DNA of 64,000 bases from AC-32 sp963765785 (lineage in GTDB: Bacteria; Actinomycetota; Thermoleophilia; Gaiellales; Gaiellaceae), in the NCBI GenBank assembly GCA_963765785.1, contig CAVXXW010000022.1, forward strand, positions 1 to 64,000. The letters run 5' to 3'. The position numbers and the translations under genes are program-made. Positions 33,769-42,317 of the stretch are shown here, piece after piece. Each line of letters starts with the position of its first letter. Position 1 is the first letter of the stretch. The notes under the pieces were generated by a model that was not told the DNA's origin, ran no database searches, and worked only from the letters and a program-made list of their open reading frames with translations.

Positions 33769-34812
33769 TCAGTCCCACCTGTGCCGGATGCGGAAGACGA
33801 CGAACTCGGCCGGTCGCAAAGGCGCGAAGCCGACTTCGATCACCACGAGGCCGTTCTCGATGTCGCGCTGCGTCGTCGTCTCGAGGCCGCAGCGCACGAA
33901 GTAGGACTCGCCGGGCGACCGGCCCGCGAACGCTCCGGCCTGGAACGTCTCGTCGAGAAACGCCGAGACGACGGCTCTGACCCGCGTCCACGTCGGCTCG
34001 TCGTTGGGCTCGAAGGACGCCCAGCCGAGCCCGCGGTCGATGCTCTGCTCCAGGTAGAGCACCAGTCGCCGGACCGGGACGTACTTCCACTCCTCGCCCG
34101 AGTCCTGCCCGCTGCAGGCCGTCCTCGCGCCCCAAGACCGGATCCCGTGGCCGGGCACGCGACGGAGGGCGTTCACGCGGTCGCGCCGGAGCCGCGCCGC
34201 ACCGTGCGGGTCGATCGCCGCCGCCAGGCCGGTCACGCCCTGAAGCGCGCCCTGGGGAAACGCCCAGACGCCCCGGTCGAGGTCGGTCCGGGCGAGCAGG
34301 CCGGCGACCGCCGCCGAGGAGCCGAATCGCGTCGTCGCCGCAGGCTGGAGCGGGTCGCGGAGCTCGAGGCGCGGGAACCAGACGGCGGCGTGCCCGCGGT
34401 CGGCGGCTCGGATCGCACCGGTGGCCGCGATCGTCGCCGCCTTCGTCCCGGCCGGCTCGGCGACGTAGAACGCGCGCCGCGAACGGGCATACGCGGCCGC
34501 GGCGGCGAGCGCCTGGCCGCTCGAGAGCCCAGGCAGGCAGAGGAGGCCGAGGTCGTCGATCGCGTCGAGCGCCGCGAGCCCGCGCGCGATCTGCCCGCCG
34601 AGCCGGAGGGCCCAGGCGCGCTGGCCGCCGTTGGCGAAGAACAGCTCGGCACCGAGGAAGAGGTCGTGGCCGGCCTGCGGCCCGCCGAACACGTGCTCGT
34701 AGTCGGCCAGGCTCGTGACGAGCACAGGCAGGTCCGCAGGGCCGTGCGGCGCGTGGCCGACGAGCCCCGTCGTGCTCGTCGCGACCCCGTCGATCCGTGG
34801 CGGCGTGCTCAT
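33769..34812 (-). CDS. Contractile tail sheath-like protein (phage/CIS type), orphan
   Basis: A 347-residue sheath protein. The N-terminus has the sheath pattern IDGVATSTTGLVGHAPHGPADLPVLVTSLADYEHVFGG. The C-terminal domain carries WKYVPVRRLVLYLEQSIDRGLGW, FLDETFQAGAF and a closing beta stretch before FRIRHRW. The length matches extracellular contractile injection system sheaths better than long phage sheaths. No tube, baseplate, spike, AAA+ or tape-measure gene is near; neighbours are hemA and an acidic small protein. ATG 34812 follows GGAGGG. Domesticated or remnant status is unresolved. Confidence 0.85.
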   Translation of the reverse strand: MSTPPRIDGVATSTTGLVGHAPHGPADLPVLVTSLADYEHVFGGPQAGHDLFLGAELFFANGGQRAWALRLGGQIARGLAALDAIDDLGLLCLPGLSSGQALAAAAAYARSRRAFYVAEPAGTKAATIAATGAIRAADRGHAAVWFPRLELRDPLQPAATTRFGSSAAVAGLLARTDLDRGVWAFPQGALQGVTGLAAAIDPHGAARLRRDRVNALRRVPGHGIRSWGARTACSGQDSGEEWKYVPVRRLVLYLEQSIDRGLGWASFEPNDEPTWTRVRAVVSAFLDETFQAGAFAGRSPGESYFVRCGLETTTQRDIENGLVVIEVGFAPLRPAEFVVFRIRHRWD

Positions 34813-34862
34813 CGTCCCTCCGGCTGCGGAGTATCTCCCCAGGTAGGATCGGCTGCGGTCCT

Positions 34863-36062
34863 GTGCCCGCGCCCTCCTCGGATTCCACGCGTTTGCTCGC
34901 AGTCGGCGTGTCGCATCACCATGCACCGCTCGAGGTGCGGGAACGGCTCTACCTCGCCGACGGGCACGCCGCCGAGCTGGCGTCGGAGCTCGGCGAGGCG
35001 GTCGTGCTCTCGACCTGCAACCGCACCGAGGTCTACCTCGCCGACGGCGATCCGGAGCGCGTGCGCGAAGAGCTCGAGCGGCGCTCCGGGCTCGATCTCG
35101 GCTCGCTGCTCGCGCGCTGGGACGAGGGCGAGGTCGTGGCGCACCTCTTCCGCGTTGCCGCCGGCCTCGACTCGCTCGTGCCGGGCGAGTCGCAGATCCT
35201 CGGCCAGGTGCGCGAGGCGTACGAGGTCGCGCGCACCCGCGGCGCCACCGGGACGCTGCTGAACCGCCTCTTCGAGGACGCACTGCGTGCGGGCAAACGC
35301 GTCCGCACCGAAGCGACGCTGCACGAGGTGCCGGAGTCGGTCGCATCGTCGGCTGTCGAGCTGGCGGCGCGCGAGCTCGCAGGCGTCGAGGGGAGGCGCG
35401 CGCTGCTCTTCGGCGCAGGGAAGATGAGCGAGCTGGCCGCGCGCGACCTGCGAGAGCGCGGGGCGGAGGTCGTCGTGGCGAGCCGGACGCTCGAGAGCGC
35501 CCAGGATCTCGCGGAGCGGGTCGGCGGACGTGCGGCTGCGTTCGACGCCGTGGCGGTCGAGCTGCCCGAGGCGGACCTCGTCATCTCCGCGACGCGCTGT
35601 CCGTACCCGATCCTCCACGCCGAAGCGGTGCGGCCGCGGGACAAGCCGCTCGTGCTCGTCGACGTCGCCGTCCCGCGCGACCTCGACCCGGCGATCGGCG
35701 CGCTCGACGGCTGCACCCTGTTCGACATCGACGCGCTGGGCGAAGGGCTTGTCGGGCGCGAGGACGAGGTGCGCGAGGCCGAGGCGATCGTGGCCGAGGA
35801 GGCCACCCGCTTCGCCGAGTGGCGCCGGTCGCGCGACGCCGCAGACGCGATCCGCGACCTCCGGGCACGCGCGGAGGAGATCCGGGCCGAAGAGCTCGCG
35901 CGCGCTGGCGCGCGCCTGGCCGAGCTCTCGCCGCGGGAGCGCGAGACCGTCGAGACGCTGACCGCGCAGATCGTGAACAAGCTCCTGCACGCGCCGACCG
36001 TGCGCGCGAAGGAGACCGGCTCCGAGCCGCTGCGCGACCTCTTCGCCCTGCGCGACGAGTGA
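34863..36062 (+). CDS. hemA: Glutamyl-tRNA reductase
   Basis: A 399-residue GluTR, the first enzyme of the C5 haem pathway, reducing Glu-tRNA(Glu) to glutamate-1-semialdehyde with NADPH. The N-terminal VGVSHHHAPLEVRERL, catalytic Cys in LSTCNRTEVY, PGESQILGQVREAY and the Rossmann LLFGAGKMSEL are all present, with a C-terminal dimerisation helix. I chose GTG 34863; TTG 34893 (LLAVGVS) is also possible. It is followed directly by hemL, without hemC/hemD/hemB. Confidence 0.95.
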   Translation: MPAPSSDSTRLLAVGVSHHHAPLEVRERLYLADGHAAELASELGEAVVLSTCNRTEVYLADGDPERVREELERRSGLDLGSLLARWDEGEVVAHLFRVAAGLDSLVPGESQILGQVREAYEVARTRGATGTLLNRLFEDALRAGKRVRTEATLHEVPESVASSAVELAARELAGVEGRRALLFGAGKMSELAARDLRERGAEVVVASRTLESAQDLAERVGGRAAAFDAVAVELPEADLVISATRCPYPILHAEAVRPRDKPLVLVDVAVPRDLDPAIGALDGCTLFDIDALGEGLVGREDEVREAEAIVAEEATRFAEWRRSRDAADAIRDLRARAEEIRAEELARAGARLAELSPRERETVETLTAQIVNKLLHAPTVRAKETGSEPLRDLFALRDE

Positions 36063-37219
36063 CATCTCGCGAGCTCTACGAGCGGGCGCTCAGGGTGATT
36101 CCCGGCGGCGTCAACTCACCGGTGCGGGCGATGAAGGCCGTCGGGCTGGAGGTGCCGCTCTTCGCCGCGCGCGGCGAGGGCGCTTACCTCGTGGACGTCG
36201 ACGGCCGCCGCTACGTCGACTGGGTGCTCTCCTGGGGGCCGCTGATCTTCGGGCACACCGATCCGGACACGGTCTCGGCGGTCGTCGAGGCGGCGCGCGA
36301 GGGGACGAGCTTCGGCACGGCGACCGAGCGCGAGGTCCTGCTCGGCGAGGAAATCGTCTCGGCGGTGCCGTCGGTCGAGCTGGTGCGGCTCGTGTCCTCG
36401 GGGACGGAGGCGGCGATGACGACGCTGCGCCTTGCGCGGGCGGCGACCGGGCGCGAGCCGTTCGTCCGCTTCCGCGGCAACTACCACGGGCACGCGGACC
36501 CGTTCCTCTCCGAAGCCGGCTCCGGCGTGCGGACGCTCGGGATCGACGCGCACGGGGAGGGCCGCGTCGTCGACTACGGCGACCTGGAGGCGGTCGAGCA
36601 GGCGGTCGACGGGGCTGCGTGCGTCTTCGTCGAGCCGGTCGCCGGGAACATGGGCGTCGTCCCGCCGCCGGACGGCTTTCTCGAAGGGCTGCGGCGGCTC
36701 TGCGACGCGAGCGGGGCGCTGCTTGTCTTCGACGAGGTGATCACCGGCTTCCGCGTCGCCCGCGGCGGCGCGCAGGAGCGCTTCGGCGTGGTGCCCGACC
36801 TGACCGTGCTCGGCAAGATCGTCGGCGGAGGGCTACCGCTCGCGGCCTTCGGCGGGCACGCCCACCTGATGGAGCGCCTGGCGCCGGCCGGCGACGTCTA
36901 TCAGGCGGGAACGCTCTCCGGGAACCCGCTCGCGACCGCAGCGGGCCTCTCAGTGTTACGCCGTCTGACACCCGAGGTGTACAAGCAGCTCGAGGAGAAG
37001 GGACGCCGGCTCGACGCGCTTGGCCGGTACGGCCGCTTCGAACGCGTCGGCGCGATGGCGACGCTTTTCGTCGACGACTATCCCGGCCTGTTCCGGCACC
37101 TGCTCGAGCGCGGGATCTACCTCGCTCCTAGTCAGAACGAGGCGATGTTCCTCTCGACCGCGCACGGCTACCAGGAGATCGACCGAACGATCGAAGCGGT
37201 CGGGGAGTTCTTCAGCTAG
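36059..37219 (+). CDS. hemL: Glutamate-1-semialdehyde 2,1-aminomutase
   Basis: A 386-residue PLP enzyme that converts glutamate-1-semialdehyde to 5-aminolevulinate. VIPGGVNSPVRAM, SSGTEAAMTTLRLAR, NYHGHAD, the PLP Asp in LVFDEVITGFR and the Schiff-base Lys in LTVLGKIVGGGLP are intact. It is about 40 residues shorter than E. coli GSAM, mainly between NYHGHAD and the GDLEAVE helix and near the C-terminus. GTG 36059 overlaps hemA by 4 nt, coupling the two steps around an unstable intermediate. Confidence 0.95.
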   Translation: MTSRELYERALRVIPGGVNSPVRAMKAVGLEVPLFAARGEGAYLVDVDGRRYVDWVLSWGPLIFGHTDPDTVSAVVEAAREGTSFGTATEREVLLGEEIVSAVPSVELVRLVSSGTEAAMTTLRLARAATGREPFVRFRGNYHGHADPFLSEAGSGVRTLGIDAHGEGRVVDYGDLEAVEQAVDGAACVFVEPVAGNMGVVPPPDGFLEGLRRLCDASGALLVFDEVITGFRVARGGAQERFGVVPDLTVLGKIVGGGLPLAAFGGHAHLMERLAPAGDVYQAGTLSGNPLATAAGLSVLRRLTPEVYKQLEEKGRRLDALGRYGRFERVGAMATLFVDDYPGLFRHLLERGIYLAPSQNEAMFLSTAHGYQEIDRTIEAVGEFFS

Positions 37220-37694
37220 GCCACGCGTCGGCGAGGCGCCGGCGGGTCTCGACTAGGTGCTCGGGGAGCACCTTCACGTCTGCGAGGACGGGCATGAAGT
37301 TGGTGTCACCCGCCCAGCGGGGCACGACGTGGAGGTGGATGTGGTCGACGACGCCGGCGCCGGCGACGCGGCCGAGGTTCCAGCCGAGGTTGAAGCCTTC
37401 GGGGCCGTAGACCTCGCGCAGGGCGGCGAGCCCCTGCGTCGCGAGCCGGTGGACCTCCAGCGCCTCCTCGTCCGTAAGCGCATCGAGCTCGCCGACGTGG
37501 CGGAAGGGGGCGACCATCAGGTGCCCGGACGAGTAGGGGAACTTGTTCAGCAGCACGAACGAGTGCCCGCCGCGGTGCACCACGAGCCGCTCTTCGTCGT
37601 CCCCGGCGGCCGCGTCGCAGAAGACACAGCCGGGCTGCTCGTCGGCCTGCTTGATGTACTCGAGCCGCCACGGCGCCCAGAGCTGCTTGGTCAC
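37212..37694 (-). CDS. HIT-family Ap4A phosphorylase-like protein
   Basis: A 160-residue HIT protein with the histidine triad HIHLHVVPRW and an N-terminal LWAPWRLEYIK, CVFC pair, NKFPYSSGHLMV and GDTNFMPV, closely matching the actinobacterial Rv2613c type. That type phosphorolyses diadenosine tetraphosphate. GTG 37694 is used because it precedes the family start TKQLWAPWR. It converges with hemL, overlapping by 8 nt. Confidence 0.9.
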   Translation of the reverse strand: MTKQLWAPWRLEYIKQADEQPGCVFCDAAAGDDEERLVVHRGGHSFVLLNKFPYSSGHLMVAPFRHVGELDALTDEEALEVHRLATQGLAALREVYGPEGFNLGWNLGRVAGAGVVDHIHLHVVPRWAGDTNFMPVLADVKVLPEHLVETRRRLADAWPS

Positions 37695-37741
37695 GCGGCC
37701 GAGCCTATCGTTCAGTCCAACGACGCCGTAAAATCCCGCAC

Positions 37742-38689
37742 GTGAAGCGGTTCGTGCTGTTCGTCGCATTGGCTGCCGTCGCTTCCGGAGCCGCCGCGCC
37801 CAGTGCTCAGCGCACTGCCGCGGTCCGGCCCGGCGTCGCGATCGGCGGCGTCGCGCTGGGCGGGCTCACCTCCGAGCAGGCACGGAACGCGATCTCGTGG
37901 TGGTACAACCGCCCGCTGCACTTCGTCTTCTACGGCAAGCACTGGAGCGTCCGGCCGGCGGCCCTTGGGGCGAGCGTCGACACCGACAACGCCGTGCAGG
38001 ACGTGCTGAAGGCGACGCCGGCCGACCACCTCTCGCTTCAGGTCAAGGTCGACCAGGCGCGGATCCAGAAGTACGTCCAGGCGCTCGACGGGCGCCTGTC
38101 GGTCGAGCCGACGGACGCAACGGCGTCGCTCAAGGGCCTGCAGCCCGTGATCGAGGCCGGCAAGCCCGGGATCGCGCTCGACGAGGAGCAGACCGTGCAG
38201 CGGATCACGGCCGCGCTCGCGATCGCCCGCCGCGCGCCGGTGCTGCGGCCCGCCGCCCGCACGGTCGCGCCGACCGTGTCGGCCGGGAACTTCGGCTCGG
38301 TCGTCGTGATCTACCGCTCCTCGAACGTCATGCACCTCTACAACGGAATGCAGCCCTGGCGGACGTTCCAGGTCGCGACCGGCCAGGCGATCTACCCGAC
38401 GCCGCTCGGCGACTGGCACGTCGTCGTCAAGCAGCGCAACCCGTGGTGGCGGCCGCCGGACTCGCCGTGGGCGCAGGGCCTGAAGCCTGTCCCGCCCGGC
38501 CCGGGGAACCCGCTCGGCACGCGCTGGATGGGTCTCGACGCGGCGGGCGTCGGCATGCACGGCACGCCGGACGCGGCCTCGATCGGCTACTCGGCCTCGC
38601 ACGGGTGCATCCGCATGCGGATCCCCGACGCCGAGTGGCTGTTCGACCACGTCCGCATCGGCACGCCGGTCTTCATCGTCAACGCCTGA
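37742..38689 (+). CDS. L,D-transpeptidase (YkuD) with peptidoglycan-binding-like domain
   Basis: A 315-residue exported protein: signal peptide (KRFVLFVALAAVASGAAA), a VanW/PG-binding-4-like region (VAIGGVALGGLTSEQARNAI and about 130 residues), then a YkuD domain with HGTPDAASIGYSASHGCIRM, containing the catalytic Cys and His. It forms 3-3 peptidoglycan cross-links or anchors proteins to the wall. GTG 37742, divergent from the HIT gene. A hairpin terminator follows. Confidence 0.92.
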   Translation: MKRFVLFVALAAVASGAAAPSAQRTAAVRPGVAIGGVALGGLTSEQARNAISWWYNRPLHFVFYGKHWSVRPAALGASVDTDNAVQDVLKATPADHLSLQVKVDQARIQKYVQALDGRLSVEPTDATASLKGLQPVIEAGKPGIALDEEQTVQRITAALAIARRAPVLRPAARTVAPTVSAGNFGSVVVIYRSSNVMHLYNGMQPWRTFQVATGQAIYPTPLGDWHVVVKQRNPWWRPPDSPWAQGLKPVPPGPGNPLGTRWMGLDAAGVGMHGTPDAASIGYSASHGCIRMRIPDAEWLFDHVRIGTPVFIVNA

Positions 38690-38696
38690 CACGAGC

Positions 38697-38723
38697 GAAG
38701 GCCCGCACGGCGGCGGGCCCTCG
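38697..38723. terminator. Hairpin between convergent genes
   Basis: GGCCCGC (38700-38706) and GCGGGCC (38713-38719) pair around ACGGCG, with G-C and A-T pairs extending outward past one mismatch. It lies between the stops of the L,D-transpeptidase (38689, plus) and the small secreted protein (38747, minus), so it can serve both strands. Confidence 0.65.
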
Positions 38724-38746
38724 TCGTAGGCGCGCCCAGGCGCGCG

Positions 38747-39070
38747 CTACTTGATGCGGAGAACCAGGTGGTTGTCGTCGGGCGCCTGGCGCACCATCGT
38801 GATTCGGTAGGTGCCCTTGGCGTGGAGCGTGAGCTTCTGGCCGACCGGCTCGAGCTTCGTGCCGCCCGGGCCCTTGATCTTGAGCGCGGCCTCGTCCTGG
38901 TTGAGGAGCGTGACCGGGCCGGTGCGCGTGACCGACTTCACGTACTTGCCGCCGACGTGGAACCAGTGGCAGCCCGGGTCGTGCATTCCGATCACGAGCG
39001 GCGCCCTCCCGGCCGCGGCCGGCGCGGCAAGCGCTAGTGCGGCGATTCCGATGACCATCAGCTTCTGCAT
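38747..39070 (-). CDS. Small secreted protein, function unknown
   Basis: A 107-residue protein with a signal peptide (MQKLMVIGIAALALAAPAAAG). The mature part is beta-rich: LVIGMHDPGCHWFHVGGKYV, then alternating hydrophobic strands ending GTYRITMVRQ and HLVLRIK. A HDPGCHWFH cluster of two His and a Cys could bind metal, and the pattern recalls a small cupredoxin-like barrel, but I cannot assign a family. ATG 39070 follows GGAGGTAATCGAA, a clear ribosome site. Confidence 0.7.
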   Translation of the reverse strand: MQKLMVIGIAALALAAPAAAGRAPLVIGMHDPGCHWFHVGGKYVKSVTRTGPVTLLNQDEAALKIKGPGGTKLEPVGQKLTLHAKGTYRITMVRQAPDDNHLVLRIK

Positions 39071-39213
39071 TTCGATTACCTCCGTCGCGAGTTGGTGCGT
39101 TTCGCGAAGCCAACACTGCGACGGCGCGGAGAACGTCCGGGGAAGCCACCGGATCGCTTTCAGGGAGAAGCCGGAACCAGGATCAGCGAAAACCCGTACG
39201 GTGGCGGTTGCGC

Positions 39214-40200
39214 CTAGAGCCAGCGCTTGAGCCGGAAGAACGCCGTCAGCCCGATCGCGAGGCCGAGCATGAAGCCGACGAGCACCCAGAATGCGGCGGC
39301 CGACTCGAAGCCCGGGAAGTGGACGTTCATGCCGAAGATGCCGGTGATCAGGGTCAGCGGAAGCAGGATCACCGTCACGACCGTGAGCACGCGCAGGACG
39401 TCGTTCTGGCGGTGCGAGATGACCGACTCGTTCGTCTGCTCGAGCGCCTCCACGACCTCCTTGTAGTTGTCGAGCAGGTCCCAGATCCGCTCGCTTGCGT
39501 CGACGATATCGTCGAAGTAGAGCTCGAGGTCCTCGGGCAGGAAGCGCTCGACCTGGCGCTCGAGCACGCGCAACGTGGAGCGCTCGGGCTTGATGATCTT
39601 GCGGTAGGAGATGATCTCCTGCTTGACGTTCGAGAGGTCGCGGACGACCTCCTCGGCCCGCACCTCGAACATGTCGTCCTCGACCGAGTCGAGCTTGTGG
39701 CCGATCTTGTCGAGGATCGGGAAGCAGTAGTCGAACAGGTCGTCGAGGATGTGGTAGAGCAGGTAGCCCGACCCCTTCGAGAAGAGCTGGTCGCGCAGCT
39801 CCTCGTCCTCCTGGCACCGGGCGAAGAGACGCGTCACGGGGAGCAGCTCGACCTTCGGCAGCGTGACGAGGTAGCCGTTGCCGACGAAGAAGTCGAGCTC
39901 GGCTGCGTTGAGGCGCTGGATCGACTTGTCGTAGACCGGGAAGTGGAGGATCCCAAACAGGTAGTCGGGGTACTCGTCGATCTTCGGGCGCTGCCGTCGC
40001 GAGAGCACGTCCTCGAGGTCGAGCGGATGCCAGCCGAAGCGGTCGGCGAGCATCTGAACCTCGCGCAACGTCGGCGCGTCGAGGTGGATCCAGGTCAGGC
40101 CGTGGGCACTGAGCTCGGCGTGCCGGGGCTCAGCGCGCGCCTGTGCGTCCCCCGCCTGCGTGCGAGGTCTCGGACGCTTGATGCGTGGCAGGCTCGGCAC
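39214..40200 (-). CDS. corA: CorA-family magnesium/cobalt transporter
   Basis: A 328-residue CorA channel: an N-terminal alpha/beta cytoplasmic domain (WIHLDAPT, FGWHPLDLEDVL), a long coiled stalk helix (EVVRDLSNVKQEIISYRKII onward) and two C-terminal membrane helices with the selectivity motif FGMNVHFPG between them. It is a homopentameric Mg2+ uptake channel gated by cytoplasmic Mg2+. Its first 70 nt overlap the 3' end of the MFS gene on the same strand, so the two are probably co-transcribed. Confidence 0.93.
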   Translation of the reverse strand: MPSLPRIKRPRPRTQAGDAQARAEPRHAELSAHGLTWIHLDAPTLREVQMLADRFGWHPLDLEDVLSRRQRPKIDEYPDYLFGILHFPVYDKSIQRLNAAELDFFVGNGYLVTLPKVELLPVTRLFARCQEDEELRDQLFSKGSGYLLYHILDDLFDYCFPILDKIGHKLDSVEDDMFEVRAEEVVRDLSNVKQEIISYRKIIKPERSTLRVLERQVERFLPEDLELYFDDIVDASERIWDLLDNYKEVVEALEQTNESVISHRQNDVLRVLTVVTVILLPLTLITGIFGMNVHFPGFESAAAFWVLVGFMLGLAIGLTAFFRLKRWL

Positions 40201-41461
40201 CGGTACTGAGGGGGTCGTCGACTCTCATGGCAGGGGTTCGCCATAGTACCCGGAAAGCCTTGCGGCGAACTCGCTCCGGGCCCGGCGCAACCGCTAGCTC
40301 AGGCGGAATGAAGCGCTCCAGGACGAGGAATCCGGCGCCTGCAACAGCGCACAGGAAGGCCGCTCCGCACCAGAGCGCAACGGGCGAGCGGGCGAGGACG
40401 ATGCTGCCGAGGGCCGGGCCCGCGAGGAAGCCGACCTGCCACGCGGTCGTGCGCAGCGCCATGTAGCGGCCGAGCAGCGCGGGCGGCGCGAGGTCGGCGA
40501 TCAGCGGGTTGTTGACGGCGCCGTGGATGCACTCGGCGATGCTGAACCCGACGATCACGCCGCAGAGCACGACGACCGCCGCCGTGCCGTCCAGCCAGGT
40601 GCCGGCGGCGAGGACGCCGAAGCAGGTCGCGCTGAAGATCGCGCCCGCGGCGGCGAGGGCGCGAAGCCGGTTGTGGCCGCGCATCGCGCTCGCGAACGGC
40701 ATCTGGGCGAGCACCAGCACGAGCGTGTTCACGAAGAAGATCGCACCGATGCCGGCCTCGCTGACGCCGGAGTGGTCCTTCACGTAGGGCGGCAGCATCG
40801 TCGAGACCTGTGCGTACGCCGCGGCGACGAGCACCGCCGTCAGCGCCAGCAGCCAGACGAAGCTCCGGTTGCGCAGCACCTGGCGGTAGCTGCCGGTGCG
40901 CGCGGCGCCGGGCTTGCGGGACGGCTCCGGCACCCACATCAGCAGCAACATGAAGGCGAGGAACGTGCCCGCATCGACGGCGAAGAGGAGGTCGTAGCTC
41001 GCCGGGACCGTCGTCGTCGCGATCAGGCCGCCGATCAGCCCGCCGATGCCGAAGCCGAGGTTGTCGGTCACGCGGGTGAGGGCGTACGCGGCCGTCCGCT
41101 GCTCGCCGGAGGTGAGCGCGCCGAGCAGCGTCGAGTGACCCGGCGCGAAGCCGGCGTTCCCGGCGCCTGCGACCAGCGCCAGCGCAAATGCCTGCCACGG
41201 CTGCCGCACAAACGGGAAGCCGCCGTAGCCGGCCGCGAGCAGGGCCAGCGACGAGATCAGCGTCGTCCGGGCGCCGACCCGGTCGACGATTCGTCCCGCC
41301 AGCGGACTGCCGACGACGCCTATTCCCAAAAGGACCGCCACGACCGCGCCCGAGATCCCGAGCCCGATGTGGCGCACGTCATGCAGGTAGATGACGAGGA
41401 ACGGGATCACGATCCCGTTGCCGAGCGAGTTGGCGACGCCGCCGGCCTCGAGCAGCCACAC
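40130..41461 (-). CDS. Major facilitator superfamily exporter, first copy
   Basis: A 12-helix MFS protein. WLLEAGGVANSLGNGIVIPFLVIYLHDV is helix 1 and the A-loop motif reads GRIVDRVGART. It is a paralogue of the exporter at 45861, whose N-terminus has about 18 more residues (RELAAYLRGLDPHLPRTVW). The equivalent stretch here (NAVTAYLRSQKPQLPRPV) is in frame up to about 41515 but has no ATG, GTG or TTG; the ATG at 41523 is out of frame. GTG 41461 is the first canonical start. The real start may be CTG 41515 or be hidden by an indel. Confidence 0.82.
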   Translation of the reverse strand: MWLLEAGGVANSLGNGIVIPFLVIYLHDVRHIGLGISGAVVAVLLGIGVVGSPLAGRIVDRVGARTTLISSLALLAAGYGGFPFVRQPWQAFALALVAGAGNAGFAPGHSTLLGALTSGEQRTAAYALTRVTDNLGFGIGGLIGGLIATTTVPASYDLLFAVDAGTFLAFMLLLMWVPEPSRKPGAARTGSYRQVLRNRSFVWLLALTAVLVAAAYAQVSTMLPPYVKDHSGVSEAGIGAIFFVNTLVLVLAQMPFASAMRGHNRLRALAAAGAIFSATCFGVLAAGTWLDGTAAVVVLCGVIVGFSIAECIHGAVNNPLIADLAPPALLGRYMALRTTAWQVGFLAGPALGSIVLARSPVALWCGAAFLCAVAGAGFLVLERFIPPELAVAPGPERVRRKAFRVLWRTPAMRVDDPLSTGAEPATHQASETSHAGGGRTGAR

Positions 41462-41741
41462 GGGACGCGGCAGCTGCGGCTTCTGGCTTCGGAGGTACGC
41501 GGTGACGGCGTTCAGCGCGGCATGAGGGTACTGCGAATTCCGCAGGCTGCCTAGTGGCAGCTTCCGGCGTTTGCGGCACCGCGCTCCCCTGAGCGGCGTC
41601 CATCGACGAAGGGATGCCGGCCGGCCCCTGCGCCTAGACCGATGCCGGCAGCGCCCGAGACTTGCGGGTGCTCCTCGATTGCTGCCGCGGTGCTGCCGTC
41701 GCTCCGTCCAGTTGGAAACGGCATCACAGAGAGGAGCAGTC

Positions 41742-42248
41742 ATGAAGAAGCTGGCACTCATCGGAATGGTCGTCGCGGGCCTCCTGCTCTCGACGTCGAC
41801 CGCCTGGGCGAAGCCGACCGGCATGACCAAGGCGGAGTACCAGGCGCTGATGGTTCGGAGCGAGGGCCTGAACCAGAAGTACGGGCTCGCCAAGGTCACG
41901 CCGACCAACGTGAACCAGAAGCTCGAGGAGATCGGCGCGTGGGCGGTTCCGTCCAAGCGGACCGTCTCGACGCCGATCGTCAGCGACCTGAACCAGAAGC
42001 TCGAAGAGATCGGCGCGTGGGCGGTTCCGTCCAAGCAGACCGTCTCGACGCCGATCGTCAGCGAGAAGCTGTCCGGCCTCGACCTCCGGCCCGCCTCGAC
42101 CGTCACCTCGGGCGGAAACGGGTTCGACTGGACCGACGCCGGGATCGGCGCCGCGCTGGCGTTCGCGGGAGTGCTGGGCATCGGCGCCGTGCTGATCCTG
42201 CGGAAGGACAAGCAGGCGCCGGTCTCGCACTGGCCGATCCTGCACTGA
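41742..42248 (+). CDS. Exported membrane-anchored protein with internal tandem repeat
   Basis: A 168-residue protein: signal peptide (KKLALIGMVVAGLLLSTSTAWA), a MTKAEYQALMVRSEGLNQKYGL segment, two tandem 26-residue units (NQKLEEIGAWAVPSK then STPIVS), a Thr/Gly-rich linker and one C-terminal membrane helix (GIGAALAFAGVLGIGAVLIL) with a short charged tail. I do not recognise a family. GAGGAG precedes ATG 41742 by 6 nt. A strong bidirectional terminator follows. Confidence 0.75.
   Translation: MKKLALIGMVVAGLLLSTSTAWAKPTGMTKAEYQALMVRSEGLNQKYGLAKVTPTNVNQKLEEIGAWAVPSKRTVSTPIVSDLNQKLEEIGAWAVPSKQTVSTPIVSEKLSGLDLRPASTVTSGGNGFDWTDAGIGAALAFAGVLGIGAVLILRKDKQAPVSHWPILH
41913..42068 (+). repeat. Tandem 78-bp coding duplication (two units)
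   Basis: Units 41913-41990 and 41991-42068 differ at only two bases in their first 72 nt (a GAG/GAA and a CGG/CAG change) before the last two codons diverge. Each encodes NQKLEEIGAWAVPSK plus a TVSTPIVS tail. Near identity at synonymous sites means the duplication is recent or kept homogeneous by recombination. Confidence 0.92.
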
Positions 42249-42264
42249 GAACCACCAGAAACCG

Positions 42265-42294
42265 ACGGAGGGCGCCCGGTTCGGCGCCCTCCGT
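42265..42294. terminator. Perfect 12-bp bidirectional hairpin
   Basis: ACGGAGGGCGCC and GGCGCCCTCCGT form a perfect 12-bp stem with a CGGTTC loop between the converging stops of the repeat protein (42248) and the S53 peptidase (42318). No T-run is present, as is common for GC-rich actinobacterial terminators. Confidence 0.85.
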
Positions 42295-42317
42295 GGGACT
42301 AGTTGTCGTCGTGGCGG

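Noticed and set aside
40130..42211. 693-residue MFS form extended upstream
   Set aside because: The extra N-terminal 230 residues are antisense to the repeat-containing gene at 41742 and show no MFS homology.
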